DNA of 64,000 nucleotides from Gluconobacter sp. P1C6_b (GTDB lineage: Bacteria; Pseudomonadota; Alphaproteobacteria; Acetobacterales; Acetobacteraceae). Positions 54,321-62,128 of the stretch are shown here, one piece after another. Both the position numbers and the translations under genes were made by a program. Location: positions 206,897-270,896 of the forward strand of contig NZ_JACRVU010000003.1 in assembly GCF_018811945.1 (NCBI RefSeq), read 5' to 3'. Position 1 is the stretch's first letter, and each line of letters opens with the position of its first letter. The notes under the pieces were generated by a model. It saw only the letters and a list, made by a program, of their open reading frames with translations, was not told the DNA's origin and did no database searches.

Positions 54321-55028
54321 TCAGGATTGACTGCCGAATCCTGCTTCCAAAATTCTTTCTACTGTCTGCAAGGGGAGTGGCAGGCCATCACTGGCACTTC
54401 TGGCGGGCTCAAACACTTTGTACATTCGAATATAGCGTCCGAGAGAGGTCGATGAGTGACTGTTCACGGAGCGTCCCTTAAACCGGGAAAAGCGGCCTAG
54501 CTTCTCAACCAAGATTCTAACTACGCCGATATGGTTGTAGTCACTGTTTCCGTCAAAGCCTGTGAACAGTTTTCCGGACTCAATATAGGGGAAGCGCTCT
54601 GCCAGCCTCTTCCGGTCCTGCGGCGAAAACTTCTCAATGCTCGACTCAAGAAAGTCGCACATATCAAGGATATTGACCACTTCGGTTACAACCTCGCGCG
54701 GGCATGTCTCCTGAGGAAACGGCCCAGAGTAAGCAAAAGGAATGGCCCAGTAGTCGCCGCCAGCCATTGCTTCGATAATATATGCCGGGTCGATTTCAGG
54801 CTTTTTCACAACAGACTTCATGACTTCTGCAAGCATGAAGGTGATGAGCTTTTCTCCGTCTGTGAAGCGGGGCGCATCAGAAGCGTGGGCTTTCAACCCG
54901 GTTTCGACTAGCGCTCTGATGGCTTCTGCTCTGGATGGCTCACTAGGCTGAGAGAACCGCCAAGCATCCACTTTTGCAAGGAATGCTTCATCAAGACGGA
55001 GTTCAAAACGTTCTGATTTTGGGGGCAT
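54321..55028 (-). CDS. RHH domain fused to YfbU
   Basis: The 235-residue protein starts with a ribbon-helix-helix domain (R-F-E-L-R-L-D-E-A-F-L-A-K-V-D-A-W at 7-23 and S-R-A-E-A-I-R-A-L-V-E at 32-42). A YfbU domain follows (about 100-235): V-V-T-E-V-V-N-I-L-D-M-C-D-F-L, F-T-G-F-D-G-N and V-V-R-I-L-V-E-K align with Escherichia coli YfbU. YfbU has no firmly known role and has been linked to cell death. A clear palindromic operator lies just upstream, consistent with self-repression. Confidence 0.85.
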   Translation of the reverse strand: MPPKSERFELRLDEAFLAKVDAWRFSQPSEPSRAEAIRALVETGLKAHASDAPRFTDGEKLITFMLAEVMKSVVKKPEIDPAYIIEAMAGGDYWAIPFAYSGPFPQETCPREVVTEVVNILDMCDFLESSIEKFSPQDRKRLAERFPYIESGKLFTGFDGNSDYNHIGVVRILVEKLGRFSRFKGRSVNSHSSTSLGRYIRMYKVFEPARSASDGLPLPLQTVERILEAGFGSQS

Positions 55029-55043
55029 TTGAAACCTACGGTG

Positions 55044-55078
55044 TTATTACGTACGCGTACGGTACTCGTACGTAATAA
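55044..55078 (-). promoter_or_regulatory. Palindromic operator of the RHH-YfbU gene
   Basis: TTATTACGTACG (55044-55055) and CGTACGTAATAA (55067-55078) are exact inverses, with further GTAC half sites between them (GTACGCGTAC). Clustered short half sites are typical of RHH proteins. The site ends 16 bases before the start codon, so binding would repress the gene. Confidence 0.75.
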
Positions 55079-55099
55079 TCAGAGTCAAACTTTTTCTGC

Positions 55100-55654
55100 C
55101 TAAAAAACTGTCTGCTCTTTTCTGGCTGTCTGGCTGTGCTGGTAATAAAACAGGGCAATATCGTTAAGGGCGCGCTCCTGACTATCAAGATAGCGCCGGG
55201 TTTCTGCCTGCTCTGGCGTTAGCTCTGGGTCCGCTCTCACGGCCATCAGTTCGTCCAGACCGATAGGGCGGATGGCATGCTTCAGGGCCGCAAGGAACTC
55301 GGCGTCACCTTGCCTGATGACGGCAAACAGGTCGTCTTGAGCCTCAATCAGATTTACGAGCGCCCGCGTGTGGGCCTCGTCTGCGTCGTACAGGTGGGCA
55401 ACGTGACCAAGGGTCCGCGCGTGAAGCATGTGAGAGTGAGGCCACGCCCGGCTTGGGGTCCTGACGCTGCGGTGGAACGGCTCACTGCAATAAAACCGCT
55501 TTGCGTTGTCGAAACGTCCGGCGGGGTGAGTGATACGCTCTTTCCTGCGGACATACTCCGCTGCGGCTTTAACGGCCTTCTCGAAATCCTCGACGGGAAC
55601 TGCTGCCCTGATGCGCTGAACGCGCTTGATGCGTGCCGTGATATTGACTGCCAT
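55100..55654 (-). CDS. Hypothetical protein of the element
   Basis: The 184-residue, largely helical protein starts M-A-V-N-I-T-A-R-I-K-R-V-Q-R-I-R and contains P-H-S-H-M-L-H-A-R-T-L-G-H-V-A-H, a His-rich stretch, and later E-A-Q-D-D-L-F-A-V-I-R. No family recognised. It lies 21 bases downstream of the recombinase gene and is probably cotranscribed with it. Confidence 0.65.
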   Translation of the reverse strand: MAVNITARIKRVQRIRAAVPVEDFEKAVKAAAEYVRRKERITHPAGRFDNAKRFYCSEPFHRSVRTPSRAWPHSHMLHARTLGHVAHLYDADEAHTRALVNLIEAQDDLFAVIRQGDAEFLAALKHAIRPIGLDELMAVRADPELTPEQAETRRYLDSQERALNDIALFYYQHSQTARKEQTVF

Positions 55655-55675
55655 TGGCAGGCCTCCTGCTCTTGT

Positions 55676-56359
55676 TTACGATTTGTTCTGTGTGACTGCC
55701 TTCATTTTCCTGCCGCGCTGCGCTTTGACGGCAAGAAGGGGGTCGAAGTCCGGATTTGCGGCATAGAAGCGCCGCAGGTGCTCTTCCAGAGTGCGGACCG
55801 ACACTTTGAACCGTGCCGCGACGTAGGCACGGGATTCACGCTGGCGCATCTTGGCGGCTTCCCGAAGGTCATCATTGTTCAGTTTCGGTTTCGGTCCGAA
55901 CCTGACGCCGCGTGCCTGCGCCGCCCGGATGCCTGCGCGGGTCTTGGCAAGAAGAAGGCGCTTGTCCCGCTGGTCTAGCACGGCCTGAAACCCGGCCCGG
56001 AACTCATGGTCGATGGTCGCGAAGCCAAGCTCGTCAGCAACCCCCTCCGCCGCTGGGGGTATGTTGATTCCCGCCGCATCCCGGAACCCGGCACCGGAAA
56101 TCCGGATGCGGGCAAGGATTGTGAGCGTGTGCAGCGCGTCGCGACCCAGCCGGTCCTGCCTGTATGACACTATCCAGTCCCCCGGCCTGATGGTGTCCAG
56201 CAGCCGGTCGAGGGCGGGCCGGGACAACAGGTCTCCATTTTCGCCATGGTCAATGAACCGGCGCTCTGGCGGAATGCCCTGCTTGTCGAGCCAGTCTAGC
56301 TGCGGGTCCGTTTTCTGGCTTGCGTCAGAAACCCGGACGTAGGCGTATTCAGTTCCCAC
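55676..56359 (-). CDS. Serine recombinase (resolvase/invertase)
   Basis: The 227-residue protein has the resolvase catalytic domain: Y-A-Y-V-R-V-S-D-A-S-Q with the nucleophile Ser, R-Q-D-R-L-G-R-D with two active Arg, and R-L-L-L-A-K-T-R-A-G at the domain end. An HTH follows, R-A-Y-V-A-A-R-F-K-V-S-V-R-T-L. GTG 56359 lies just after the upstream stop with GGAG seven bases before. It may resolve dimers or invert DNA; the inverted repeats at 53008 or 54240 are possible targets. Confidence 0.88.
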   Translation of the reverse strand: MGTEYAYVRVSDASQKTDPQLDWLDKQGIPPERRFIDHGENGDLLSRPALDRLLDTIRPGDWIVSYRQDRLGRDALHTLTILARIRISGAGFRDAAGINIPPAAEGVADELGFATIDHEFRAGFQAVLDQRDKRLLLAKTRAGIRAAQARGVRFGPKPKLNNDDLREAAKMRQRESRAYVAARFKVSVRTLEEHLRRFYAANPDFDPLLAVKAQRGRKMKAVTQNKS

Positions 56360-56363
56360 GCCG

Positions 56364-56669
56364 TCACTCCCCGAAAAGGTCGAAATAGCCGAGACGCTGG
56401 GCATCCCTGACCTGCGCCACCAGTTCGCCGGAGAGAATATCAAATTCCCCGCGCCGCCTGTCTGTGTCCCGGCTTTCTTCCGCTGTCAGCAGGCCATTGC
56501 CGGTCTCAATCAGGGCCTCGGCACGCGCCTTCATTTCACCGAAAGCGGGGTCCTCGTCTTCTCCGGTGTCGTTCCCCATCTCGATTTCGTCGTTGCACTC
56601 GTCAATGATGACTGCCAGAAGGCGAAGCCGCCGTTTCGTATAGTGCTGTTCGATAGTTGCCGTCGCCAT
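56364..56669 (-). CDS. Hypothetical protein of the element
   Basis: The 101-residue acidic, helical protein starts M-A-T-A-T-I-E-Q-H-Y-T-K-R-R-L and contains E-C-N-D-E-I-E-M-G-N-D-T-G-E-D-E-D. No family recognised. It ends four bases before the recombinase GTG, so the two are coupled. Bases 56670-56886 are AT-rich without a gene and may hold its promoter. Confidence 0.6.
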   Translation of the reverse strand: MATATIEQHYTKRRLRLLAVIIDECNDEIEMGNDTGEDEDPAFGEMKARAEALIETGNGLLTAEESRDTDRRRGEFDILSGELVAQVRDAQRLGYFDLFGE

Positions 56670-56886
56670 GTGTGCCCCCTCTGGCAATTATGGAAATAAG
56701 TCCGGAAAGAGCATTAGAGAACTCCCCCCTGACTTATTTCATATAATACACCAACGAACGCCATATTTCAGAAAATAGTGAAATAAAGTACCCTTTTCCC
56801 CCGATATTTATTTTTGGTATTCATGCATTTTATTGTTGAAAACTGAAGGGTCAGTTGTTCTAGAAGTTATCCACAATTTGCCCACA

Positions 56887-58782
56887 TCAGGCTGCACGAT
56901 TGCGGCGGATGGATGGAAGTCCAAGCTCCGCACGGGACGGCCTGACCTTGCGGCTCTGGGTCTGCTGGCCCTGTGATTGCTCTGGGCTGGTGTGTTCGGT
57001 CGAAAGGTGGGCAGGTCCATCATGAGGGGCTTTTGCCTGCTCAAGGGCTTTCTCGGCCTCCTGAGCGGCAATCCGGGACGCATATTCCGCCTTCTGGTCC
57101 TCGATTGCCTGCCTCCATGCTGCGTCTTCGTCATCAGGCGCGGCCTGCGGGGCTGGCTCCGGTGCAGGCTTCGGGGGCCTTGGCGTCAGGGTCAGACGTG
57201 CGGACCGGGTGGCCTTGGCGGGTGCTGGCGGATTCAGCGTGTCGGCAAGAAGACGAGCGGCCTGTGCCTGCCAATCTCCCACCATTTCCGGCGGTATTCC
57301 GCCATTTTCGCCGTCCTGTGGGGTGCCCAGACCACGGATGCGGCGGACAGATGACAGGAACCTGTGGGTGTTCCTTGCGCTCTCAATGACGTCCTTCATG
57401 AGGTGCCGGACGGCTGTGCGTGTCAGCGGGCGGTTCCTGACGGCTCTGGTGACGCCCGGCAGGTATCCAGCGGCGGTGTTCAGGGCCTCCGCGACCCGGA
57501 GGGTGTTGGTCTCCATCAGGTGACTGACGGCAGAGGGATGGATGGCAGGAAGGTTTACGGAGATATCATAAGACGGTGTAGACGTAGACGTGCCGAGGCC
57601 GGACAGCCATTCAGCCAGTGCCTGCCGGGTATCAGCGCTCTGGCGGCGCAGGACCACCGCAAGCCCCTCATCGGCAAGATACCGGGCGCGGCGGATGTCC
57701 TCTGACAAGTCACATGACGCCAGAGCGTCGGGATTCAGGTCCACGGCGTCTGGGTGCGCGATGACAACATTTGTTCGCACTTCAAAACCATCTGAACGGT
57801 GATTTACCAGTGCGCGGGCGTGAGGCTGATAGTCGCCAGTCCGTGGCCCCCTGCTGCCCTTAGCGACCAGTTCGACGCCCTGACCGACGAATTTTGACCT
57901 CTGGCCGCTACGGTTCAGGTCAGCGCGAAACCGGCGGAAATCTCCGCGTGGATTGTAGAAATCACTCCCGACCGTCTGTCTGTGATATTCAGCCAGCGCA
58001 TCGGGGTCGAGTTCATCCGGCTCGCCGTCTTCCGCCTTCGTTTTTCCTGCTGCGTACCACGCCGCCCATTCCGCGTCTTCGTCGGCATACTGGTCGAGTT
58101 CAGGGACATAGATAGTGAAGCCACGGTCGATGAAGTGGCGTTCCAGCCGCTCCCGGACGAACTGCCAGTCTTCAACCGAAAGCCCCGCCCGGTTGATGTC
58201 CACGCCAACATGATAGTGTCTCTTCACAATCCAGCCGCCATCGGCGAACACGTCATGAGTGCCGATATACAACGGAAGGACAATGCCATGCAGGATTCTG
58301 ATTCTGTGCTCTGCGTCGTACAGGGCACGAGCCAGAGCGCTGTAGACGCGCCCGCCATCCTCCCGCAAATCGCCGACATCGTGCACGCCTGATGGGTGCG
58401 TCCGGTGTTCCACTGCTGTCAGCCTGAGCATAATGTGCTGGTGATTTCGGCGCTCTGTCCGGCGCTCGGTCATGTACGTTTTGAACTCTTTGCGCCAGAA
58501 CTGCGCGTCAGTGTTCCTGACGGTCTGGAACAGTCGGGAACGTCTGAGCAATGCCGCCGCCGGGATGCGTGATGGGTGCATCGTAACGGATGCGATATCA
58601 TGCAGACTTGCCGGATTTCCGAAAAGGTCGAGGTCTGTGGCCCGAAGAATCTTTGCGGCAAGCCCCACGTCCTGCTGCAATACCTCGTCCCGGCCTGCCA
58701 CGGCATCGGCGTCGGGCAGGGGCAGACGGAGCCGTTCCCGGTCCTCCACGTCTTCCCAAAACTGCCGCCTGTCGCCAACCAT
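56887..58782 (-). CDS. Probable replication initiator (Rep) with HUH-like motif
   Basis: The 631-residue protein carries K-R-H-Y-H-V-G-V-D-I-N with H189 and H191, similar to the H-x-H metal motif of HUH nucleases, preceded by another His pair in N-H-Q-H-I-M-L. The C-terminal quarter is Pro/Ala/Gln-rich and low complexity. The structured leader with a candidate antisense RNA resembles plasmid copy-control regions. ATG 58782 was chosen; GTG 58791 is the alternative. Rep function is inferred from the motif and the leader. Confidence 0.6.
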   Translation of the reverse strand: MVGDRRQFWEDVEDRERLRLPLPDADAVAGRDEVLQQDVGLAAKILRATDLDLFGNPASLHDIASVTMHPSRIPAAALLRRSRLFQTVRNTDAQFWRKEFKTYMTERRTERRNHQHIMLRLTAVEHRTHPSGVHDVGDLREDGGRVYSALARALYDAEHRIRILHGIVLPLYIGTHDVFADGGWIVKRHYHVGVDINRAGLSVEDWQFVRERLERHFIDRGFTIYVPELDQYADEDAEWAAWYAAGKTKAEDGEPDELDPDALAEYHRQTVGSDFYNPRGDFRRFRADLNRSGQRSKFVGQGVELVAKGSRGPRTGDYQPHARALVNHRSDGFEVRTNVVIAHPDAVDLNPDALASCDLSEDIRRARYLADEGLAVVLRRQSADTRQALAEWLSGLGTSTSTPSYDISVNLPAIHPSAVSHLMETNTLRVAEALNTAAGYLPGVTRAVRNRPLTRTAVRHLMKDVIESARNTHRFLSSVRRIRGLGTPQDGENGGIPPEMVGDWQAQAARLLADTLNPPAPAKATRSARLTLTPRPPKPAPEPAPQAAPDDEDAAWRQAIEDQKAEYASRIAAQEAEKALEQAKAPHDGPAHLSTEHTSPEQSQGQQTQSRKVRPSRAELGLPSIRRNRAA

Positions 58783-59021
58783 AAAAAACACCCACCGCCT
58801 GCGCGATGAGTGTTGAAAACCGAGGAAGACCGGGGCTATCTTAACTCATCGCGTGTCGTTGCGAACCAAGCCCGTTCCCCGGTCATCGTCCTTGCAGGGA
58901 CTATCGGGGGCGGGCTTTTCTATATTGAACAGTTTCAGGATGGCGGATTTCAACGTTCCTGAACTGTTCCGCTGCTTTTTCCATGATTTCCGGGGTGTCA
59001 GGTCAGCCAGGGCGACTAGCC
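58783..59021 (-). promoter_or_regulatory. Structured leader of the rep gene
   Basis: The 239-base gap holds four dyads: CGCGATGAGT/ACTCATCGCG (58802-58811, 58844-58853), the candidate RNA hairpin (58869-58916), GAACAGTTTCAGG/CCTGAACTGTTC (58927-58939, 58958-58969) and a nested GGTCAG..AGGGC/GCCCT..CTGACC (59001-59032). Such folding in front of a Rep gene suggests control of copy number or an origin. Confidence 0.5.
58849..58919 (+). ncRNA. Candidate antisense RNA against the rep leader
   Basis: On the plus strand TTGAAA (58813-58818) and TATCTT (58837-58842) form a promoter with 18-base spacing. About 70 bases later a hairpin (AGCCCG..CCCC with GGGG..CGGGCT) ends in CTTTTCTAT, an intrinsic terminator. 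There is no plus-strand gene for it to end, and the RNA would pair with the rep leader. Start is estimated. Confidence 0.5.
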
Positions 59022-59465
59022 CTAGCCTGACCGTCGCTCTTCATCGTGGTAGAAAGTGGAAGCCAGATAATCGACTGCTTCAAAAACGAGATGTTCCCGT
59101 AATTCAAGCGCCGCTTCCGGTCGCCCGTAAAAATGGGCTGAACTGACCGGCACCCATTCGGCCTCATCAATCTGACCGGCCCCGGCAATAGGCATTTCAA
59201 TATTCCGGCTGTCGAACACTCCGGACCACGAGCCTTTCAGCAGTGCGAACCCGCTGCCGGTCGCCAGCATCTTTCCGGCTACCGTAATTCCACTGACGTT
59301 CACTGAAAACGAAAACTCTTCTTCGTGTCCCTCACCGATGGGGAACGGGTCCGATAGATTGAGAGGCGCGCCGTCATGGCGGACGATGCCCCAGATTCTG
59401 GGCTTGCCTGTCCCGCTTGTCAGCCGGTCATAGATATCGTGCTGCTCGTTAGTGAGTGTACTCAT
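59022..59465 (-). CDS. Hypothetical protein of the element
   Basis: The 147-residue protein starts M-S-T-L-T-N-E-Q-H-D-I-Y-D-R-L and has a beta-rich centre (F-S-F-S-V-N-V-S-G-I-T-V-A-G-K) and an acidic end. GGGGG lies six bases before ATG 59465. No family recognised. Its stop lies inside a strong hairpin that may separate it from the rep gene or join the rep leader. Confidence 0.6.
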   Translation of the reverse strand: MSTLTNEQHDIYDRLTSGTGKPRIWGIVRHDGAPLNLSDPFPIGEGHEEEFSFSVNVSGITVAGKMLATGSGFALLKGSWSGVFDSRNIEMPIAGAGQIDEAEWVPVSSAHFYGRPEAALELREHLVFEAVDYLASTFYHDEERRSG

Positions 59466-59850
59466 GAGACCCCCATTGCAGTTTTCTGCATTGAGAGTGC
59501 GGGAAGCCTTATCGTTTCGGAGCGCCCCGGCATAACCGGCTCCGAACAGCCCATCCCCCACGCCGGGCAGCGCAGGCTAGGCCAAGTTTCCCCAGCCGGG
59601 TCTCCTTCTCACTGATTAAGCGCAGTAGAACCGCTATCCATCCCGCACGAGTACCCTACTCGGCCTGTCGATACAATTTCCGTCTCACACTATTGCCGAA
59701 AAGTCAATAGAATGCCGGTGCATACCGTTCTATACCGGCCCCACATAACATAGCCCTGAGGTCAGGTCTCCTCCCTCAGGACAAAGGTTCACACCCCCAT
59801 CAGCCTCCCCTGCCCGACCTGTTACCGCCCTGCCCGGCAAAGATGGTTCA

Positions 59851-59868
59851 TGCACCATTTTTGCACCA
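59851..59868. repeat. Integrase arm-type site, right end
   Basis: TGCACCATTTTTGCACCA is identical to 43804-43821 and in the same orientation, 106 bases inside attR. The paired placement supports binding by the element's integrase. Confidence 0.65.
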
Positions 59869-59885
59869 CGACGAAAGAGATTTAG

Positions 59886-59910
59886 GGTGACAAGGGGTGA
59901 TTTCAGGTGA
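59886..59910. repeat. Three GGTGA repeats spaced exactly 10 bp
   Basis: GGTGA occurs at 59886, 59896 and 59906, on one face of the helix, 65 bases inside attR. This spacing is typical of cooperative excisionase binding sites; the excisionase-like protein at 45024 is the candidate ligand. Confidence 0.5.
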
Positions 59911-59974
59911 CATAAGAATGGATGTTTTACAATGACTTACAGCTATAAGGCGCAGTATTCCTTGACCTATTTTT

Positions 59975-60021
59975 GCCCTCTCACGGCGGCAACAGGGGTT
60001 CGAATCCCCTATGGGACGCCA
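59975..60021 (+). repeat. attR: second copy of the 47-bp tRNA-Glu repeat
   Basis: The sequence equals 43708-43754 exactly. It lacks the 5' half of the tRNA and is not itself a gene. It also lies 57 bases from the next integrase gene, so it doubles as the left attachment site of the second element. Confidence 0.95.
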
Positions 60022-60078
60022 AGAAAATCCGCCAAAAACTGATTTATCCCCAAGAGACGTAATGGTCCAACTGGACCA

Positions 60079-61107
60079 CTACAGAGAAAAGTCATCTGCT
60101 ATTCCTCGCAGATACGACGGGTCAAACTTGCGATATACACGCCTCAATGTGTCTGGATCCGTCGCGAGCCAATCCGCCGCCTGATCAATCGGAACCTTGT
60201 CCATAGCAAACCATGAGGCCACGCTATGCTTCAAATGGTGAGGCGTCGGGCGCCACGTCAGCCCCGCCCGCTCGCAGGCCTTATTGAAAGACCAGCGCAA
60301 CCCCGTAGGAATCGGCTTCCCATGCCAGTGGACCACATAATCCCCGTTGCTCAGACGGAAGGCTTCTTCCATTTCCTTGCGGAGCGCCTTGGTCATGGGG
60401 ACGACGGCACGCCGCTTGCCAGTCAGCGGCCTTCCCGGCTCCTGAAAATCAATCAGCCCCGTCTGCCAGTGGACACGATCCCATGTCAGGGCAAGAATCG
60501 ATCCTTTCCGCGCGCCTGTGTAAATGGCGATGGCCATAAACGTCCGGACATGCGGCGTCTCGCAGGCATCCAGCAGCTTTTTGGCTTCCGCCTTTGTCAG
60601 GAACCGATCGCGGGGCGCGCTATCTCGTGGCGGCTCGATCTCTGGAGGCCTGACAAGGAACTCGTCCTTCCATGCGCGACGCAGACTGGCTCGTAACACA
60701 TTGAACTCACGCCGGAGCGTGCCGGGGGAGACGAGATCTGCCGTCACCTTGCCGCCTTTCTTCTTGAAACGTGTCGCGGCGTAGCGATCCCATTCGCGCT
60801 GGTTGACTTGGTCAATGCGAAGATATCCCAGTCCTTCATGCAAGGGGATGACCGCCTCTTCAAGCCTCTTGAGAGCTGAGACCTTGCCTCGCCTGCTATC
60901 CACATAGCGCTTGAGGCAATCGGCAAAGGTCATTTTGAGAGGGGCTTTTTCAAGCTCCCCCTCGAAATCAGCTAACGCCTGGCGAGCGCTCTTTTCATCC
61001 TCAGTCCCTGTCGAAAGTCGCTTCCGCTTTCCTTCTTCCCACCAGACGATGCACCATTTCCCGCGTCGTAATTCGAGGTGCGGCTTGTCGTTCCGTGGGC
61101 GGGGCAA
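60079..61107 (-). CDS. Tyrosine integrase of the second element
   Basis: The 342-residue recombinase has the N-terminal arm-binding part with L-E-L-R-R-G-K-W-C-I-V-W-W, then G-A-R-K-G-S-I-L-A-L-T-W (first catalytic Arg) and H-H-L-K-H-S-V-A-S-W (Lys replaces the second Arg, as in a known alphaproteobacterial subgroup). The last motif is L-R-R-V-Y-R-K with the Tyr. It differs from the integrase at 43850 and is not a duplicate. It lies 57 bases from the att repeat. Confidence 0.9.
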   Translation of the reverse strand: MPRPRNDKPHLELRRGKWCIVWWEEGKRKRLSTGTEDEKSARQALADFEGELEKAPLKMTFADCLKRYVDSRRGKVSALKRLEEAVIPLHEGLGYLRIDQVNQREWDRYAATRFKKKGGKVTADLVSPGTLRREFNVLRASLRRAWKDEFLVRPPEIEPPRDSAPRDRFLTKAEAKKLLDACETPHVRTFMAIAIYTGARKGSILALTWDRVHWQTGLIDFQEPGRPLTGKRRAVVPMTKALRKEMEEAFRLSNGDYVVHWHGKPIPTGLRWSFNKACERAGLTWRPTPHHLKHSVASWFAMDKVPIDQAADWLATDPDTLRRVYRKFDPSYLRGIADDFSL

Positions 61108-61280
61108 TGATAACTCCTGATGTAATCCTGAAAGGCTTCTTCAGTGACGCGGGTATTCTTCGGGATGCGATAAGCCGCCAGACGTCCGGCTCTGATTGCT
61201 CGACGGACTGTCTCGGGATGCTGGCCGGTCCGGTCTGCCACTTCCTGAATGGTGAGGTAACGTTCCAGTGCCTCACTCAT
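60972..61280 (-). CDS. Excisionase-like HTH protein
   Basis: The 102-residue protein starts M-S-E-A-L-E-R-Y-L-T-I-Q-E-V-A-D-R-T-G-Q and goes on E-T-V-R-R-A-I-R-A-G-R-L-A-A-Y-R, a MerR/Xis winged helix. The last 45 residues overlap the integrase start in another frame, so the two are translationally linked. It probably directs excision of the second element. Confidence 0.85.
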   Translation of the reverse strand: MSEALERYLTIQEVADRTGQHPETVRRAIRAGRLAAYRIPKNTRVTEEAFQDYIRSYHCPAHGTTSRTSNYDAGNGASSGGKKESGSDFRQGLRMKRALARR

Positions 61281-61593
61281 CGCGCCCTCCCATCACAGGC
61301 GCTGGCGGCAGGGGCATCCAGTGGGTAGGCTCTACCATGTCATAATCATCGCACCAGATACCGTTCTTGCAGTTTGCAATATATGGCCCTTCTTCAGGCA
61401 TTGATGCGTCTATAACCAGCGTTGGTGGAACATTCTTCGGCGCGCTCTCAATCGGTCGCCACGCTGCGGCGTCTGCGGCTTTGAGGGCGGATTTGGCTAA
61501 GGCGCAAGCACCAGGCGCGTCCCCATGGCGCAGCATGGCATCTGCGATTGCCCGCGCCGCGGCCTCGATCCTGGGGTCTGTTGGGTTGGTCAT
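61273..61593 (-). CDS. Phage-type protein, DUF551-like
   Basis: The 106-residue protein contains A-W-R-P-I-E-S-A-P-K-N and ends T-H-W-M-P-L-P-P-A-P, the W-x-P-I-E-S-A-P...H-W-M-P-L-P arrangement of DUF551 proteins common in prophages. It starts with A-A-A-R-A-I-A-D-A-M. Eight-base overlap with the excisionase gene. Function unknown. Confidence 0.8.
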   Translation of the reverse strand: MTNPTDPRIEAAARAIADAMLRHGDAPGACALAKSALKAADAAAWRPIESAPKNVPPTLVIDASMPEEGPYIANCKNGIWCDDYDMVEPTHWMPLPPAPVMGGRDE

Positions 61594-61952
61594 AGCTTCC
61601 TCACGTCTTTCAGGCCTTCAGGTACTTCGTCATTCACAACGGAATGCCCGACCATAGAAGAAACCCACGCGGGCCACCGTCGGTCATCTTGGAATGCCTC
61701 GTCTGTGTATCCATACGGGGCCATTTCCATGCGCGTGCCCGGCACACATCGAACAGCCGCATAATATCCCTCTCCGTCATTGCACATAACGCTTGCGCAT
61801 CTCGGGTGCCCGGGTGCAGCTAAGGCTGCGTCGATAGCGTCTTTCAGCCGCTTCAGTCCCTCAGGCGTTCCGATGATGTAGGCATCATCATGCGGCATAG
61901 GCTGCGCGATGATGTGCAGAACATTTGCCGTATCAGGCCATGCGTCACTCAT
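61590..61952 (-). CDS. Phage-type hypothetical protein
   Basis: The 120-residue protein has I-I-A-Q-P-M-P-H-D-D-A-Y-I-I-G-T, then G-L-K-R-L-K-D-A-I-D-A-A-L, followed by a Cys-containing strand region. It overlaps neighbours by four bases on both sides (ATGA), showing one tight operon. No family known. Confidence 0.7.
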   Translation of the reverse strand: MSDAWPDTANVLHIIAQPMPHDDAYIIGTPEGLKRLKDAIDAALAAPGHPRCASVMCNDGEGYYAAVRCVPGTRMEMAPYGYTDEAFQDDRRWPAWVSSMVGHSVVNDEVPEGLKDVRKL

Positions 61953-62128
61953 CCCCGTTCCTCCGCGTCCATGGCTCGTTTTCGCGCCTCTGCCTTATTA
62001 TCCAATGTCTTTTGCCAGTTTGCTTTTACGGCATCAGCCCATTCCCAGTTTGCCTCTACGCGCGCAGATGCTTCCTCAAGGGTTTCTTGCATCCGCTTTC
62101 TGGTCTCCTCACCCGTCCGCCCGCTCAT
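61949..62128 (-). CDS. Small helical phage-type protein
   Basis: The 59-residue protein (M-S-G-R-T-G-E-E-T-R-K-R-M-Q-E-T) is one long charged helix rich in Glu, Lys and Ala, a likely coiled coil. It overlaps neighbours by four bases each side. ATG 62128 was chosen because a longer frame reads through the next gene. Confidence 0.65.
   Translation of the reverse strand: MSGRTGEETRKRMQETLEEASARVEANWEWADAVKANWQKTLDNKAEARKRAMDAEERG

Larger units (their letters stand above)
59466..59974. other. Noncoding right end of the element with recombination sites
   Basis: About 500 bases show no credible gene. They contain the integrase arm repeat at 59851-59868 and the phased GGTGA repeats at 59886-59910 beside attR; the remainder (59466-59840) probably holds the promoter of the leftward genes and is otherwise featureless. 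Confidence 0.6.
43708..60021. mobile_element. Integrative and mobilizable element in tRNA-Glu (about 16.3 kb)
   Basis: Perfect 47-bp direct repeats bound an integrase at the left end, an excisionase-like gene, a relaxase operon, a Rep-like gene, a serine recombinase, regulators and a DotA/TraY operon. Integrase arm repeats are present near both ends. There is no coupling protein and no full secretion system, so it needs a helper plasmid or ICE for transfer. The core genome ends at the tRNA and a second element begins right after attR. Confidence 0.9.

Noticed and set aside
59975..60021. Second tRNA-Glu gene
   Set aside because: Only the 3' part from the anticodon arm onward is present; the acceptor 5' strand and D arm are missing, so it is an attachment-site copy.
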